The position numbers were made by a program, and so were the translations under genes. From assembly GCF_008065375.1 (NCBI RefSeq), contig NZ_VJYI01000001.1:1394880-1458879 (forward strand): a DNA stretch of 64,000 bases, given 5' to 3'. This DNA is from Nonomuraea sp. SYSU D8015 (GTDB lineage: Bacteria > Actinomycetota > Actinomycetes > Streptosporangiales > Streptosporangiaceae). Of this stretch, positions 15,952 through 24,897 are shown one piece after another. Numbering within the stretch: the stretch's first letter is position 1; each line of letters starts with the position of its first letter. Below the pieces are notes generated by a model, which ran no database searches, was not told the DNA's origin, and worked only from the letters and a program-made list of their open reading frames with translations.

Positions 15952-17303
15952 CGGGCCAGGACCTTGTCGGGGCCTCCCACGGCCGCCGGCAGCGCCTTGA
16001 CGTAGGCCGCCGTCGCCTCCTCAGGGGTCTGCGCGCCCGTCGTGACCGCCTCCATGGCCTCCTGGATCTCGGTGGAGACCTTCGGGTACTCCTCGAAGGC
16101 GGGCCGGTAGTGGGTGACCGAGGCCAGGTCGGTCCAGAACTTGATGCTCGGGTTGCCCTCGGTGTACTTCGGGTCGGCGGCCACGTCCTTGCGGGCGGTC
16201 AGGTCGCCGGTGCCGACCGAGTACACCATCGAGTTCTCCTTGTTGGTGGCCACGGTGATGAAGTCGAACGCCTCCTGCTTGTTCTGGGTGTAGGCGCTCA
16301 TCGCCATCACCCAGCCGCCCGACATGCTGACCGCGCCCGGCGGCTCGCCGTTCTGGGTCGGCATGGGCGTCCAGCCGATCTTCTCGGTCCACTGAGGCCA
16401 CGGCTTGGTGCCGGTCGCCTTCCAGGCGGAGGACGCCCAGGCGCCGTCGAGGGAGATGCCGAGCTCGGCCTGGGGGAACCACTCCAGGGTGATCTTGTCG
16501 CCGAGCTTGGCGTTGTGCGCGTCGGCCTGCTTGGGCCCGAGCTCCTCGCGGTAGATCGTGTTGATGAAGGTCAGGGCGTCGGTGAAGTTCTTGCCGCCGG
16601 CCACCCACTTCTTCTGCGTCTCGTCGTAGAGGGTGCCGCCGGGGGTGCCGTACAGGAGCATCTCGAAGCCCTGCATGGTCGACGCCTCGCCGTGGATCTT
16701 CGTGGAGTACATGGTGAACGGGATGACACCGGGGACCTTCTGCTTGATCGTACGGGCCGCCGTCAGCACGTCGTTCCAGGTCTTCGGCTCCCACGGGACG
16801 GGAAGTCCGGCCTTGGCGAAGACGTCCTTCTGATACCACAGGCCGCGCGTGTCCGTGCTGACCGGGACGCCGTAGATCTTGCCGTCCGTGCCCTTGGCGG
16901 CCTGTTTGACGGAGTCGGGGAACTGGGTGTTCCAGTCGGGCCACTTGGCCAGGTAGTCGTCGAGCGGGGCCAGCTTGCCGGCCGCGACGTCCGCGTTGAC
17001 CTGGAACGTGTCGTGGTAGTAGAGATCGGGCGCCGAGTCGGGGGAGCGGTTGAGCAGCGCCAGTTTCGTGTAGTACGCCTCGTTGTTGCCCTGGACGGCG
17101 GTCAGCTTGACCTTGACGCCGGGGTGGGCGGCTTCGTACTGCTTCTTCGCGCCGGTGAGCATCTTCTCCAGATGCGGCCACGTCGGCTCCACCCTGTAGA
17201 GGACCTCGAGTTCCTTGCTGCCGGATGCGTCCTGCGCGGGGTCGGAGCCGCAGCCGGCGAGGGCTGTCAGCAGCAGGAGGGAACCGGCCAGCGTCCGTTT
17301 CAT
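15948..17303 (-). CDS. Extracellular sugar-binding lipoprotein of the ABC importer
   Basis: 451 aa family 1 solute-binding protein anchored outside the membrane. The signal ends in the lipobox LAGC, so Cys is lipidated. The fold signature includes YEAAHPGVKVKLT, YYTKLALLNRSPDSAPDLYYHD and GISLDGAWASSAW. Many aromatic residues suit sugar stacking. The codon before the ATG is a GTG (17306), but GGGGAGG spacing favours the ATG at 17303. It is the first gene of the importer operon, divergent from the ROK repressor, which implies repression lifted by the imported sugar. The ligand is unknown. A xylo- or other plant-derived oligosaccharide is plausible given the xylanase nearby. Confidence 0.92.
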   Translation of the reverse strand: MKRTLAGSLLLLTALAGCGSDPAQDASGSKELEVLYRVEPTWPHLEKMLTGAKKQYEAAHPGVKVKLTAVQGNNEAYYTKLALLNRSPDSAPDLYYHDTFQVNADVAAGKLAPLDDYLAKWPDWNTQFPDSVKQAAKGTDGKIYGVPVSTDTRGLWYQKDVFAKAGLPVPWEPKTWNDVLTAARTIKQKVPGVIPFTMYSTKIHGEASTMQGFEMLLYGTPGGTLYDETQKKWVAGGKNFTDALTFINTIYREELGPKQADAHNAKLGDKITLEWFPQAELGISLDGAWASSAWKATGTKPWPQWTEKIGWTPMPTQNGEPPGAVSMSGGWVMAMSAYTQNKQEAFDFITVATNKENSMVYSVGTGDLTARKDVAADPKYTEGNPSIKFWTDLASVTHYRPAFEEYPKVSTEIQEAMEAVTTGAQTPEEATAAYVKALPAAVGGPDKVLAR

Positions 17304-17328
17304 CACGGCCTCCCCTTGTTACCTTGAG

Positions 17329-17380
17329 TTGACTGGAAGGTAAATCTTTTTGATTTACTTAGTCAATACTTTGTGTTGAC
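17329..17380. promoter_or_regulatory. Divergent promoter/operator region between the ABC importer and the ROK repressor
   Basis: GTAAATC-TTTTT-GATTTAC (17340-17358) is a perfect palindrome with 7-bp arms. A second inverted repeat, GTCAA-N9-TTGAC, spans 17362-17380. For the plus strand, TTGACT (17329-17334) with GATTTA (17352-17357) at 17 nt is a possible promoter, and the palindrome overlaps its -10. These A+T-rich arms fit ROK/NagC-XylR-type binding. Confidence 0.55.
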
Positions 17381-17388
17381 ATATTGAC

Positions 17389-18558
17389 ATGCAGCTCGGC
17401 GCGAACCTGCCCAAGATCGGCAGCTACAACCGGGCCGTGGTGCTGGAGACGATCCAGGCCTCCGACGGCATCAGCCGGGTGCAGATCGCCGCCCGCACCA
17501 GGCTCACCGCGCAGACCGTCTCCGTGATCGTGCGCAGGCTGCTGGAAGAGGGCCTCGTCGTCGAGGACGGGTCCGTGCCGTCGAGCGGCGGCAAGCCCAG
17601 GACGATCCTGCGCGTGGACCCCGGCGCCGGGTACGCGGTCGGCGTGCACTTCGACCCCCAGGAGATCTCCTGCGTGCTGGCCGACCTCGCGGGGCGGCCG
17701 GTCGCGCGCTCGCACCTCGCGGTACGGACCGCGCTGAGCCCCGAGGCGGTCATCCGGCAGATGGCCAGGGCGGCGCGGCGGATCCTGCGCGAGGCGGGCG
17801 TGCCGGACGGGAAGGTCCTCGGAGTGGGTCTGGCCTGCCCCGGCCCGCTGGACGGGGACGGGGTGATGGTGTCACCGCCGCGGCTGCCCGCCTGGGACCA
17901 GGTGCCGATCAAGCGGCTGCTGTGCGAGCACACGCGGTTCCCCGTGACCGTGGACAACGACGCCACCGCCGCGGCGATCGGTGAGCGGTGGGCCGGGACC
18001 GCGCGGACCACGCCCAGCTTCGCCTACCTGTATCTCGGGACCGGGATCGGGGGCGGGATCTTCCTGGACAACCAGGTCTACCGGGGGCGGTCGATGAACG
18101 CGGCCGAGTTCGGGCACATCACCGTCGAGCCGGACGGGCCCGAGTGCTACTGCGGCAACCGCGGATGCGTGGAGGCGCTCTGCTGCCCGAGCGCCATCGA
18201 GGCGGCGCTGGGCGTCCCGCATGCCGCGGCGTGCGCGGCGGCCGCCCGGGGCGAGCCCGCCGCGCGCGAGGTGATCGAACGGGTGGCGCGGCGGCTCGCC
18301 GACGCCGCCGTGAGCGTGGTGAACATGCTGGACATCGACCTGCTGGTGCTCGGCGGGCCCGCGCTCAGAGAGGTGGGGGAGATCTACCGGGAGGTGATCG
18401 CGCAGGCCGTGACGGACCGGGCGCTGGCCCGGCGGCTGCACGCGGTGCGGGTGGAGACCTCGCCGATCGCGGCCGACGCCGCCGCGATCGGCGCGGCCTC
18501 GCTGGTCTTCCACGCCACGTACGCGCCCCGGCTGAGGACTACCCTTCTCGGCGGCTGA
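17389..18558 (+). CDS. ROK-family transcriptional repressor (NagC/XylR type)
   Basis: 389 aa. An N-terminal winged helix-turn-helix (about 15-75, VQIAARTRLTAQTVSVIVRRLLEEGLV) joins a ROK sugar-sensing domain. The phosphate-binding motif VTVDNDATAAAIGE, GTGIGGGIFL and the zinc motif CYCGNRGCVEAL (preceded by EFGHITVEPDGPE) are all present, so it can probably bind a sugar and zinc. It is divergent from the ABC importer and very likely its repressor. No Shine-Dalgarno precedes the ATG. The transcript leader is predicted to be short. Its 3' end overlaps the convergent hydrolase gene by 20 bp. Confidence 0.92.
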   Translation: MQLGANLPKIGSYNRAVVLETIQASDGISRVQIAARTRLTAQTVSVIVRRLLEEGLVVEDGSVPSSGGKPRTILRVDPGAGYAVGVHFDPQEISCVLADLAGRPVARSHLAVRTALSPEAVIRQMARAARRILREAGVPDGKVLGVGLACPGPLDGDGVMVSPPRLPAWDQVPIKRLLCEHTRFPVTVDNDATAAAIGERWAGTARTTPSFAYLYLGTGIGGGIFLDNQVYRGRSMNAAEFGHITVEPDGPECYCGNRGCVEALCCPSAIEAALGVPHAAACAAAARGEPAAREVIERVARRLADAAVSVVNMLDIDLLVLGGPALREVGEIYREVIAQAVTDRALARRLHAVRVETSPIAADAAAIGAASLVFHATYAPRLRTTLLGG

Positions 18559-19348
18559 GCAGGGCGTGCAGCGCCGTGCCGAACTCGGCCGGAAGACGCA
18601 GGTAGCCCACGTAGTCGCCGGGCAGCTCCACGACCCCGACCCCCAGACGGCCCGCCACGGCTTGCGTGCAGGCGCGCATCAGCCCCTGGGTCTCCACGCC
18701 GCACGCCAGCACGAGCGGGGCGGAGGGCGGGACTGCCGGTACGTAGCGGCAGAACGAACGCTGTTCGTAGCGGAAGCTCGTCTCCAGATTGGCGGTCATC
18801 CTGGTCAGCATGTCGCGCAACCAGGCGGGCAGGCCGGGGGTCGGCCCCGCCGGCGGCATCACGCCGGTTTCCTCGCCGAGCCTCCGCGCCGCCGGGCCGA
18901 GGCCCGCGCGCTCGCAGATCTCCACCGTCTCCTCCACCAGCGCCCGCCACCGGGCCGCGTCGGGGAGCAGCTCGAACGCGGGCGGCTCGTGCGCCACCAG
19001 GCGCCGGACCCGGCCGGGGTGGCGGGCCAGCAGGTCCAGGGCGATCAGGGCGCCCGAGTGGGTGGCGAACACGTCCGCCTGCTCGGCGCCGAGCGCGTCG
19101 AGCAGGCGCAGCGCGTCGCCGGCGTGCTCCTCGACGCGCTGCTCGGACGGCGGCCCGGCCAGCGGGCTGCGGGTGAAGCCGCGCCGGTCGTAGGTGACGA
19201 CCGTGTGGCGACCGGGGAGCGCCTCGGCCAGCGGCCCGGCCATCCCCGCGTCGCTCCCGCCGCCGAGGATCGTCAGCAGGACCGGCCCTGAGCCGCGGAC
19301 CTCGTAGTAGAGCTCCGCGCCGGGCACGGTGAGTCGTCCGGTGTCCAT
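18539..19348 (-). CDS. Alpha/beta hydrolase with catalytic His replaced by Tyr
   Basis: 269 aa. The fold is clear: oxyanion region TILGGGSDAGM, strand-turn VVTYDRRGFTRSP, nucleophile elbow VFATHSGALIAL (small-x-Ser-x-small) and LVAHEPPAF. Near the C-terminus, where relatives have PGGH or PGDH followed by xGY, this protein reads ELPGDYVGYL, so the catalytic His position is Tyr. The codon is TAC, one transition away from His CAC (plus-strand position about 18611-18613). The enzyme may be inactive or may act as a binding protein. It overlaps the convergent ROK gene at its 3' end. Confidence 0.85.
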   Translation of the reverse strand: MDTGRLTVPGAELYYEVRGSGPVLLTILGGGSDAGMAGPLAEALPGRHTVVTYDRRGFTRSPLAGPPSEQRVEEHAGDALRLLDALGAEQADVFATHSGALIALDLLARHPGRVRRLVAHEPPAFELLPDAARWRALVEETVEICERAGLGPAARRLGEETGVMPPAGPTPGLPAWLRDMLTRMTANLETSFRYEQRSFCRYVPAVPPSAPLVLACGVETQGLMRACTQAVAGRLGVGVVELPGDYVGYLRLPAEFGTALHALLSRREG

Positions 19349-19525
19349 GATCTCCTTTCCGGGAGACGCAGACCGGCAACTCTAGACCGCCTGCCCCGAC
19401 CGGCCAAGCGGCCGTGGCGGGTTCACGACAAGTCGGGATCTGGCCACACCGACCTCATGGACACGGCAGATCCGGATGACTAGGAATTCGGTATTCGTGC
19501 TTGCCGATTCTCGGGAGGTCCTCCC

Positions 19526-22500
19526 ATGCCGCGTGGATTAGGGCGGCGGGCGGCGGCGATGGCCGGCGCCCTGGCCATGGCCGCCGCGCTGCTCGCGGTC
19601 CCGGGCGCGTACGCGTCGGCGGCGGCCGGTCTCTGGCCGCCCGTGACGCTCACGGGCGCCGCGGCCGGTGACGAGATCACGCTGATCACCGGTGACCGGG
19701 TGCGGGTACGGGCCGTGGACGGCGAGCACAGCGCCGTGACGGTCACGCCGGCGCCGCGGGCCGGCGGATCCGTGCCGACGTTCCAGGTGCTGGAGGCGGA
19801 GGGCGAGGTGACCGTCATCCCCGGCGACGTGGCCGCCCTGGTGCCCGAGCGGCTCGACACCGCCCTGTTCAACGTGACGGAGCTGGCCGAGCAGGGCTAC
19901 GGCGCCACCATCCCGCTGATCCTCACCTACGCGGGCGCCACGGCCAAGGCCGCCATCCCGGCCGTGCGGAAGGTCCGCACGCTCGAGAGCATCGGCGGCG
20001 CCGGCGTGACCGTGGCCGCGGCGGACGCTCCCCAGCTCGGCGCCGAGCTGGCGAAGCTGGCCTCCCCGCGGGCCCGCGCCGCCGGGCCGCTGGCGGGCGT
20101 GTCGAAGATCTGGCTCGACCGCAGGATCAAGCCGGTGCTGGAGCACAGCGTGCCGCGGATAGGCGCTCCCGAGGCATGGGCCGCCGGGTACGACGGCACG
20201 GGCACGACCGTGGCCGTGCTCGACACCGGCGTGGACGCCGCACACCCCGACCTCGCCGGCCGGGTCGCCGACCGGCGCGACTTCGTCGCCGAGCCCGCCC
20301 CGGGCGACCCCCACGGCCACGGCACCCACGTCGCGAGCACCGTGGCGGGCGCCAAGGGCGTCGCCCCGGGGGCGAAGCTGCTCGACGGCCGCGTGCTGGC
20401 CGCCGACGGTCACGGCCAGGCGTCCTGGATCATCGACGCCATGGAATGGGCGGCCGGCGACAAGCACGCCGACGTCGTCAACCTGAGCCTCAGCGCCTCC
20501 GGGACGGGCGGCCCGCTCACCGACGCGGTGTCGCGGCTGACCGAGCAGTACGGCACGCTGTTCGTCGTGGCGGCCGGCAACGACGGTTGCGACCGGTGCG
20601 TGGGCACCCCCGGCGACGCCCCCGAGGCGCTGACCGTCGGCGCCGTCGACAGGGACGAGCGGCTGGCGGGGTTCTCCAGCCGCGGCCCGATCGCCGCCGA
20701 CGAGAGCGTCAAGCCCGACGTCACCGCGCCCGGCGTGGAGATCACCGCCGCGCGGACAGGCGGCGGCCACGTCGCGATGTCCGGCACCTCCATGGCCACC
20801 CCGCACGTCGCCGGCGCGGCCGCGCTGCTGCGCCAGGCCCGCCCCGGCCTGACCGGTGGCGAGCTGAAAGCCCTGCTCATGGCCACCGCCGAGCCGGGCC
20901 GGGACATCCCGGTCGACGCGCAGGGCGCGGGCCGCGTGAACGTGGCCGCCGCGCTCAAGGGCTCGGTCACGGCCTCGCTCGGCTCGGCCCACTTCGGCCG
21001 GATCCAGCCGGGTGAGCGCAAGAGCGTCACCGTGACGTACCGCAACCACGGCCAGGCCCCTGCCCAGCTCGACCTGACGGCCGGCGGCGCGTTCACCGTC
21101 GAGCCCGCCAAGCTCACCGTGCCCGCGTCCGGGACCGCCCAGGCCGAGGTCACGCTCGAGGCCGCCACGCCGGGCCGGCTGCGCCAGGAGCTGACGGCCG
21201 CCGTCGCGGGCGGCGCCCCCGTGCGGACCCTGCTGACCGGCACCGTCGAGGAGAAGCGCGTCGAGCTGCGGGTCCGCGGCATCGCCAGGGACGGCCGCAC
21301 CGCCCGCGGCGGCTTCACCGTGCTCAACCTCGACGAGGGCACCCTCGTCGGCCGCGTGCTCCCCGGCGACCCGTCCCGGCCGTGCACCGAGCAGAAGTAC
21401 GGCTCCGGCACCTGCCTGCTCGTCAAGCCCGGCATCTACTCCGTGCTCGGCCACGTCTTCACCATGCCCGCCACCCAGGACAGCACCGCCGCAGGCAAGC
21501 CGCTCAACGAGAGCCTCCTCGGCGACCCCGAAATGGAGATCACCGAGAACACCGAGGTCGTGCTGGACGCCCGCAAGGCCGTCGAGGTCGAGATCGAGAC
21601 CCCCGACCACAGGACCAAGCGGAACACCGGCGCCGCGGCCGCGCTCATGTGGTACCGCTCGGGCGGGCAGGGCGCCGCACTCCGCGGCGGCACCACGATC
21701 TCGCCCGGCGCGCAGATCGAGGAGCGGCTGTTCGTCCAGCCCACCAGGAAGGTCACCAAGGGCGCGTTCGTCGTCGCCACCCGCTGGCGGCTGAAGGCCC
21801 CCGAGATCGCCCTCCGCATCCCGGGCCTGGCGCTGGACCCCCAGTACGTCGACCCCGTCCAGTTCAGCGACTTCTCCGGCGAGTACCCTCGCCTGGACGG
21901 CACCCGGCTGCTCATGGCCGTGGACGCCGGCCGGGGCGGCGCCGAGGAGATCAAGGCCCGCGACCTGCGCGGCAAGCTGGCCGTCATCCGCCGCACCGAC
22001 GGCGTGCCGGTCTCCGCCCAGTCGAACGCGGCCGCGGCCGCCGGAGCCGCGATGGTGGCCGTCTACAGCGACCGGCCCGGCGCCGACGTCACCACCGGCG
22101 GCAACCGGGTCAAGCTCGCCGTCCCGACCGTGCGGCTCACCCACGAGGAGGGGCTGAAGCTGGTGGAGCGGCTGCGCCGCCTGCCGGTGCCGGTCCTGGC
22201 CGAGGGCGAGGCCGCCAGCCCGTACGTGTACGACCTCTACCTGCGCGAGCGGGGCCGGGTACGCGACTCGCTCAGGTACGTGATCCGCTCCCGGTCGCTG
22301 GCCAGGATCGAGACCGGCTACCACAGCCAGCTCGCGGGCGACGTCACCGTGAACGAGGCCCGCTTCGCCTTCGAGCCGTGGGACACCGTCTCGATCTCCA
22401 CGAACCACCCCATGGCCGCCGTGCCGCGCACCCGCGTGGACTACGTCACCCCCGACCCGGAGGTGCGGTGGAACACCTCGGCCATCAGCCCCGAGCGGGC

Positions 22501-23260
22501 CTACAACAACATGTGGCCGCACCCGGACACGCCCCGCCTCTCGCTGTCCTCGCCCGAGTTCAGGGCCTACCGGGCGGGGGAGCGGGTCGGCCGCACGATG
22601 TTCGAGCAGCCGCTGCTGCCCGGCGTCAACCCGCGCAACCCGCTGCGCAGGGAGGGCGACCGGCTGCGGATCTCGATGCAGGGCTTCGTGGACGCCGGCG
22701 GCAACTACGGCGAGGCCTACACCAGCCCCTTCGAGCGCGGGCTGAAGACCGCCTTCCGGCTCTACCGGGGCGACACGCTGCTGTGGCAGACGAACCACCT
22801 GCCCTCGGGGACGGGGACGCTGCCTCCGGAGCGGTCGGAGTACCGGATCGAGTACGACGTCGCCAACGAGGCCGAATGGGCCAGGATGTCCACCCGCACC
22901 CGGGCCGTCTGGACGTTCTCCTCCGAGCGCACCGAGTCCGCCACGGTGATCCCGCTGCTGCTGGCCGCGTTCGACGCGAAGGTGGACCTGAGGAACCGGG
23001 CCGGGTCCCGCACCCTGGGCCTGAGGCTGTACCACCAGGAAGGCGCCGAGCAGCGCGCCGTCCGGGACGTCTCCCTGGAGGTGTCGTACGACGACGGCGC
23101 CACGTGGAAGCCCGCCCGCCTCCGTGAGAGGGGCGAGCGGGCCTACGAGACGACCCTCGACCGGGCGAGGTCCGGCTTCGTCTCCCTGCGGCTCAGGGCC
23201 TCCGACGTCGACGGCGACACGCTGTCGCAGGAGGTGATCCGCGCCTACGCCGTGCGCTGA
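19526..23260 (+). CDS. Secreted subtilisin-like serine protease (S8) with PA insert and long C-terminal region
   Basis: 1244 aa. A signal peptide (AAAMAGALAMAAALLAVPGAYASA) is followed by a propeptide-like region to about 210. The S8 catalytic domain has Asp in VAVLDTGVD (about 233), His in GHGTHVAS (about 265), Asn in VVAAGNDG (about 351) and Ser in SGTSMATPHVAG (about 421). Beta-sandwich domains follow (QPGERKSVTVTYRNHGQAPA), then a PA-like segment (about 812-890, LRGKLAVIRRTDG to VYSDRPG) and a further beta-rich C-terminus. The mature enzyme is probably an extracellular protease activated by loss of its propeptide. GGGAGG lies 7 nt before the ATG. Monocistronic. It ends 7 bp from the convergent sensor gene. 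Confidence 0.93.
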   Translation: MPRGLGRRAAAMAGALAMAAALLAVPGAYASAAAGLWPPVTLTGAAAGDEITLITGDRVRVRAVDGEHSAVTVTPAPRAGGSVPTFQVLEAEGEVTVIPGDVAALVPERLDTALFNVTELAEQGYGATIPLILTYAGATAKAAIPAVRKVRTLESIGGAGVTVAAADAPQLGAELAKLASPRARAAGPLAGVSKIWLDRRIKPVLEHSVPRIGAPEAWAAGYDGTGTTVAVLDTGVDAAHPDLAGRVADRRDFVAEPAPGDPHGHGTHVASTVAGAKGVAPGAKLLDGRVLAADGHGQASWIIDAMEWAAGDKHADVVNLSLSASGTGGPLTDAVSRLTEQYGTLFVVAAGNDGCDRCVGTPGDAPEALTVGAVDRDERLAGFSSRGPIAADESVKPDVTAPGVEITAARTGGGHVAMSGTSMATPHVAGAAALLRQARPGLTGGELKALLMATAEPGRDIPVDAQGAGRVNVAAALKGSVTASLGSAHFGRIQPGERKSVTVTYRNHGQAPAQLDLTAGGAFTVEPAKLTVPASGTAQAEVTLEAATPGRLRQELTAAVAGGAPVRTLLTGTVEEKRVELRVRGIARDGRTARGGFTVLNLDEGTLVGRVLPGDPSRPCTEQKYGSGTCLLVKPGIYSVLGHVFTMPATQDSTAAGKPLNESLLGDPEMEITENTEVVLDARKAVEVEIETPDHRTKRNTGAAAALMWYRSGGQGAALRGGTTISPGAQIEERLFVQPTRKVTKGAFVVATRWRLKAPEIALRIPGLALDPQYVDPVQFSDFSGEYPRLDGTRLLMAVDAGRGGAEEIKARDLRGKLAVIRRTDGVPVSAQSNAAAAAGAAMVAVYSDRPGADVTTGGNRVKLAVPTVRLTHEEGLKLVERLRRLPVPVLAEGEAASPYVYDLYLRERGRVRDSLRYVIRSRSLARIETGYHSQLAGDVTVNEARFAFEPWDTVSISTNHPMAAVPRTRVDYVTPDPEVRWNTSAISPERAYNNMWPHPDTPRLSLSSPEFRAYRAGERVGRTMFEQPLLPGVNPRNPLRREGDRLRISMQGFVDAGGNYGEAYTSPFERGLKTAFRLYRGDTLLWQTNHLPSGTGTLPPERSEYRIEYDVANEAEWARMSTRTRAVWTFSSERTESATVIPLLLAAFDAKVDLRNRAGSRTLGLRLYHQEGAEQRAVRDVSLEVSYDDGATWKPARLRERGERAYETTLDRARSGFVSLRLRASDVDGDTLSQEVIRAYAVR

Positions 23261-23267
23261 CCGCGGG

Positions 23268-23933
23268 CTACCTGTTCACCAGCCAGGCGGTCTCGGCGTA
23301 GATCGACGGGGCGGGCTCGGGGTCGGCGGCCCGGGTGAGCATGGCCTGGGCGACGCCGGCCTTGAGCAGGGCCGCCAGGCGGACGACCGGGACCAGGGTC
23401 AGGGCGAACGCCAGGCCTGCGGCGGTGTTGACGACGACGAAGGCCAGGTCGTTGTCGGGGAGGCCGAGCCACTCGGGCCAGCCCAGCTCGACGCCGGGGA
23501 TGCGGGCGATGATCCACCCGTAGAGGGGGAAGGTCAGGCCGGCGACGGCGCCCGCCCACCACACCGTGGTGAGCACGAAGGAGAGCAGGGCGAACGGGAA
23601 CGCGACGATCCCGTGCAGCAGGTCCAGCCAGGCCTGGCCGTTGAGGATCGGATTCATCAGGCGGCGGAACCAGCCGGCGCCGGCCGGGGCGGGCGCGTAG
23701 CGGGGGCGGGCGACGGGGTGACCGAGCACGCCGGGCAGCGCGACGCGTTCGACGTCGGCGAGATTCCTGGTCAGAGCGGCGGTCGCCGCCAGGACCGGCA
23801 GGCCGACGAACGCGACGGCGGCGCCCAGGCCGGCGGAGACGCCGACGACGACGATGGAGAAGGACATGACGGCCATCGGCAGGCCGAGCAGGACGTAGCG
23901 GGTGTCGGTGAGGAGGCGCTGGAGGGTTCTCAT
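23268..23933 (-). CDS. Stand-alone sensor-domain membrane protein (putative sensor, PF13796-like)
   Basis: 221 aa from the ATG at 23933 (MRTLQRLLTDTRYVLLGLP). Four hydrophobic segments are arranged as in the putative sensor domain that normally forms the N-terminus of actinobacterial histidine kinases: VLLGLPMAVMSFSIVVVGVS, a second segment, FVLTTVWWAGAVAGLTFPLYGW, and FVVVNTAAGLAFALTLVPVV. Here the protein ends shortly after the last segment, and no kinase or response regulator gene follows. It could modulate a partner encoded elsewhere. An 18-bp near-palindrome lies 59 bp upstream of its start. Confidence 0.8.
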   Translation of the reverse strand: MRTLQRLLTDTRYVLLGLPMAVMSFSIVVVGVSAGLGAAVAFVGLPVLAATAALTRNLADVERVALPGVLGHPVARPRYAPAPAGAGWFRRLMNPILNGQAWLDLLHGIVAFPFALLSFVLTTVWWAGAVAGLTFPLYGWIIARIPGVELGWPEWLGLPDNDLAFVVVNTAAGLAFALTLVPVVRLAALLKAGVAQAMLTRAADPEPAPSIYAETAWLVNR

Positions 23934-23991
23934 GCCGGAAACGCTACGAGCCGGCCACTCGCCGATCGATCCTGCTCGCGGCCCTATGGAA

Positions 23992-24009
23992 GGTAGGGCG
24001 CTCCCTACC
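23992..24009. promoter_or_regulatory. Near-palindrome upstream of the sensor-domain gene
   Basis: GGTAGGGCGCTCCCTACC has 7-bp perfect arms (GGTAGGG/CCCTACC) around CGCT. It sits at the expected promoter position for the minus-strand gene starting at 23933. It is a likely operator, perhaps for a LuxR-type response regulator working with sensor-domain proteins. The regulator is an inference. Confidence 0.45.
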
Positions 24010-24098
24010 CTGCTCATGGCCTCGCTCCACGAGGCGGGCTCGGTCGCCCCATGCCGCCGCCTTCCCCCGTCGCTCCTCCTCCAGGCGACGGCACTCCC

Positions 24099-24872
24099 TC
24101 ACCGGAAGCCGCGGTCGGCGCGGTCCCGGCGGAAGGCGTCCAGCCGGTCGAAGTCCAGATCGTGGACGGAGACGGGGTCGTCGGTGGCGGTGAAGAAGCC
24201 CGCGCGTGTCTCCGGGCAGGGGTTGGCCAGGCCCGTGACGCCCGCGCACGGGTGGCCGTGGTAGGTGGTGTCGTGGTGCCAGTCGCTCACGGCCACGTAC
24301 GTCATGAACTCGTACGCCCGGGCCACGGTCATGTGCTGCCACAGCTCGCGCGCCGGGGCGGGGCCGTCCCAGCGCGTCACGGAGAAGGCGGGCACGAGCA
24401 CCGCGTCCAGGCCGTCGCGCCCCGCCAGGCTCGCGGAATACCACAGGTCCGCGCAGAGCAGCACGTGCAGGCGGCGGCCGTGCAGTTCGAAGCCCTCGCC
24501 CGGCAGTCCTGGGACGATGCCGGAGCGCAGCTCCAGGCCGTAGGGGTGGGCCTTGGCGTACTCGGTCAGCAGCGTGCCGCCCGCGTCGAACACCGCGCCC
24601 CTGTTGACGGCACCAATGACAGCACCGTCGGCAGCACCATTGACGGGGCCGTCGTAGTGCGACCCGCCGACGACCGCCATCCCGGCGCCCGTGGCCAGGT
24701 CGCGCACCCGGCGGAGGTAGTCGGAGCGCGGCAGGCTTGCGCCGGCCAGCTCGGGCAGGAGGATCACGTCGCCGGTCCGGCCGGTGACGAGCCGCTCGAT
24801 GGCGTCGAAGTTGGCGTGGCCGTCGGGGGACCAGTGCGGGGGCTGAGCCAGGAGGATCTTCACATCCTCCAT
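24099..24872 (-). CDS. Carbon-nitrogen hydrolase (nitrilase superfamily amidase)
   Basis: 257 aa from the ATG at 24872 (MEDVKILLAQ). The catalytic triad is visible: Glu in LLPELAG (E41), Lys in TEYAKAHPYG (K107) and Cys in VLLCADLWYS (C140). It should hydrolyse an amide bond in the cytoplasm. It lies 25 bp after the serine hydrolase and is the third gene behind anmK, so it may act on a peptidoglycan-derived amide, but that role rests only on the operon. Alternative starts (TTG at 24890) are less likely. Confidence 0.85.
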   Translation of the reverse strand: MEDVKILLAQPPHWSPDGHANFDAIERLVTGRTGDVILLPELAGASLPRSDYLRRVRDLATGAGMAVVGGSHYDGPVNGAADGAVIGAVNRGAVFDAGGTLLTEYAKAHPYGLELRSGIVPGLPGEGFELHGRRLHVLLCADLWYSASLAGRDGLDAVLVPAFSVTRWDGPAPARELWQHMTVARAYEFMTYVAVSDWHHDTTYHGHPCAGVTGLANPCPETRAGFFTATDDPVSVHDLDFDRLDAFRRDRADRGFR

Positions 24873-24897
24873 CGTGGACCGACAGGTCAAGCGGCGT

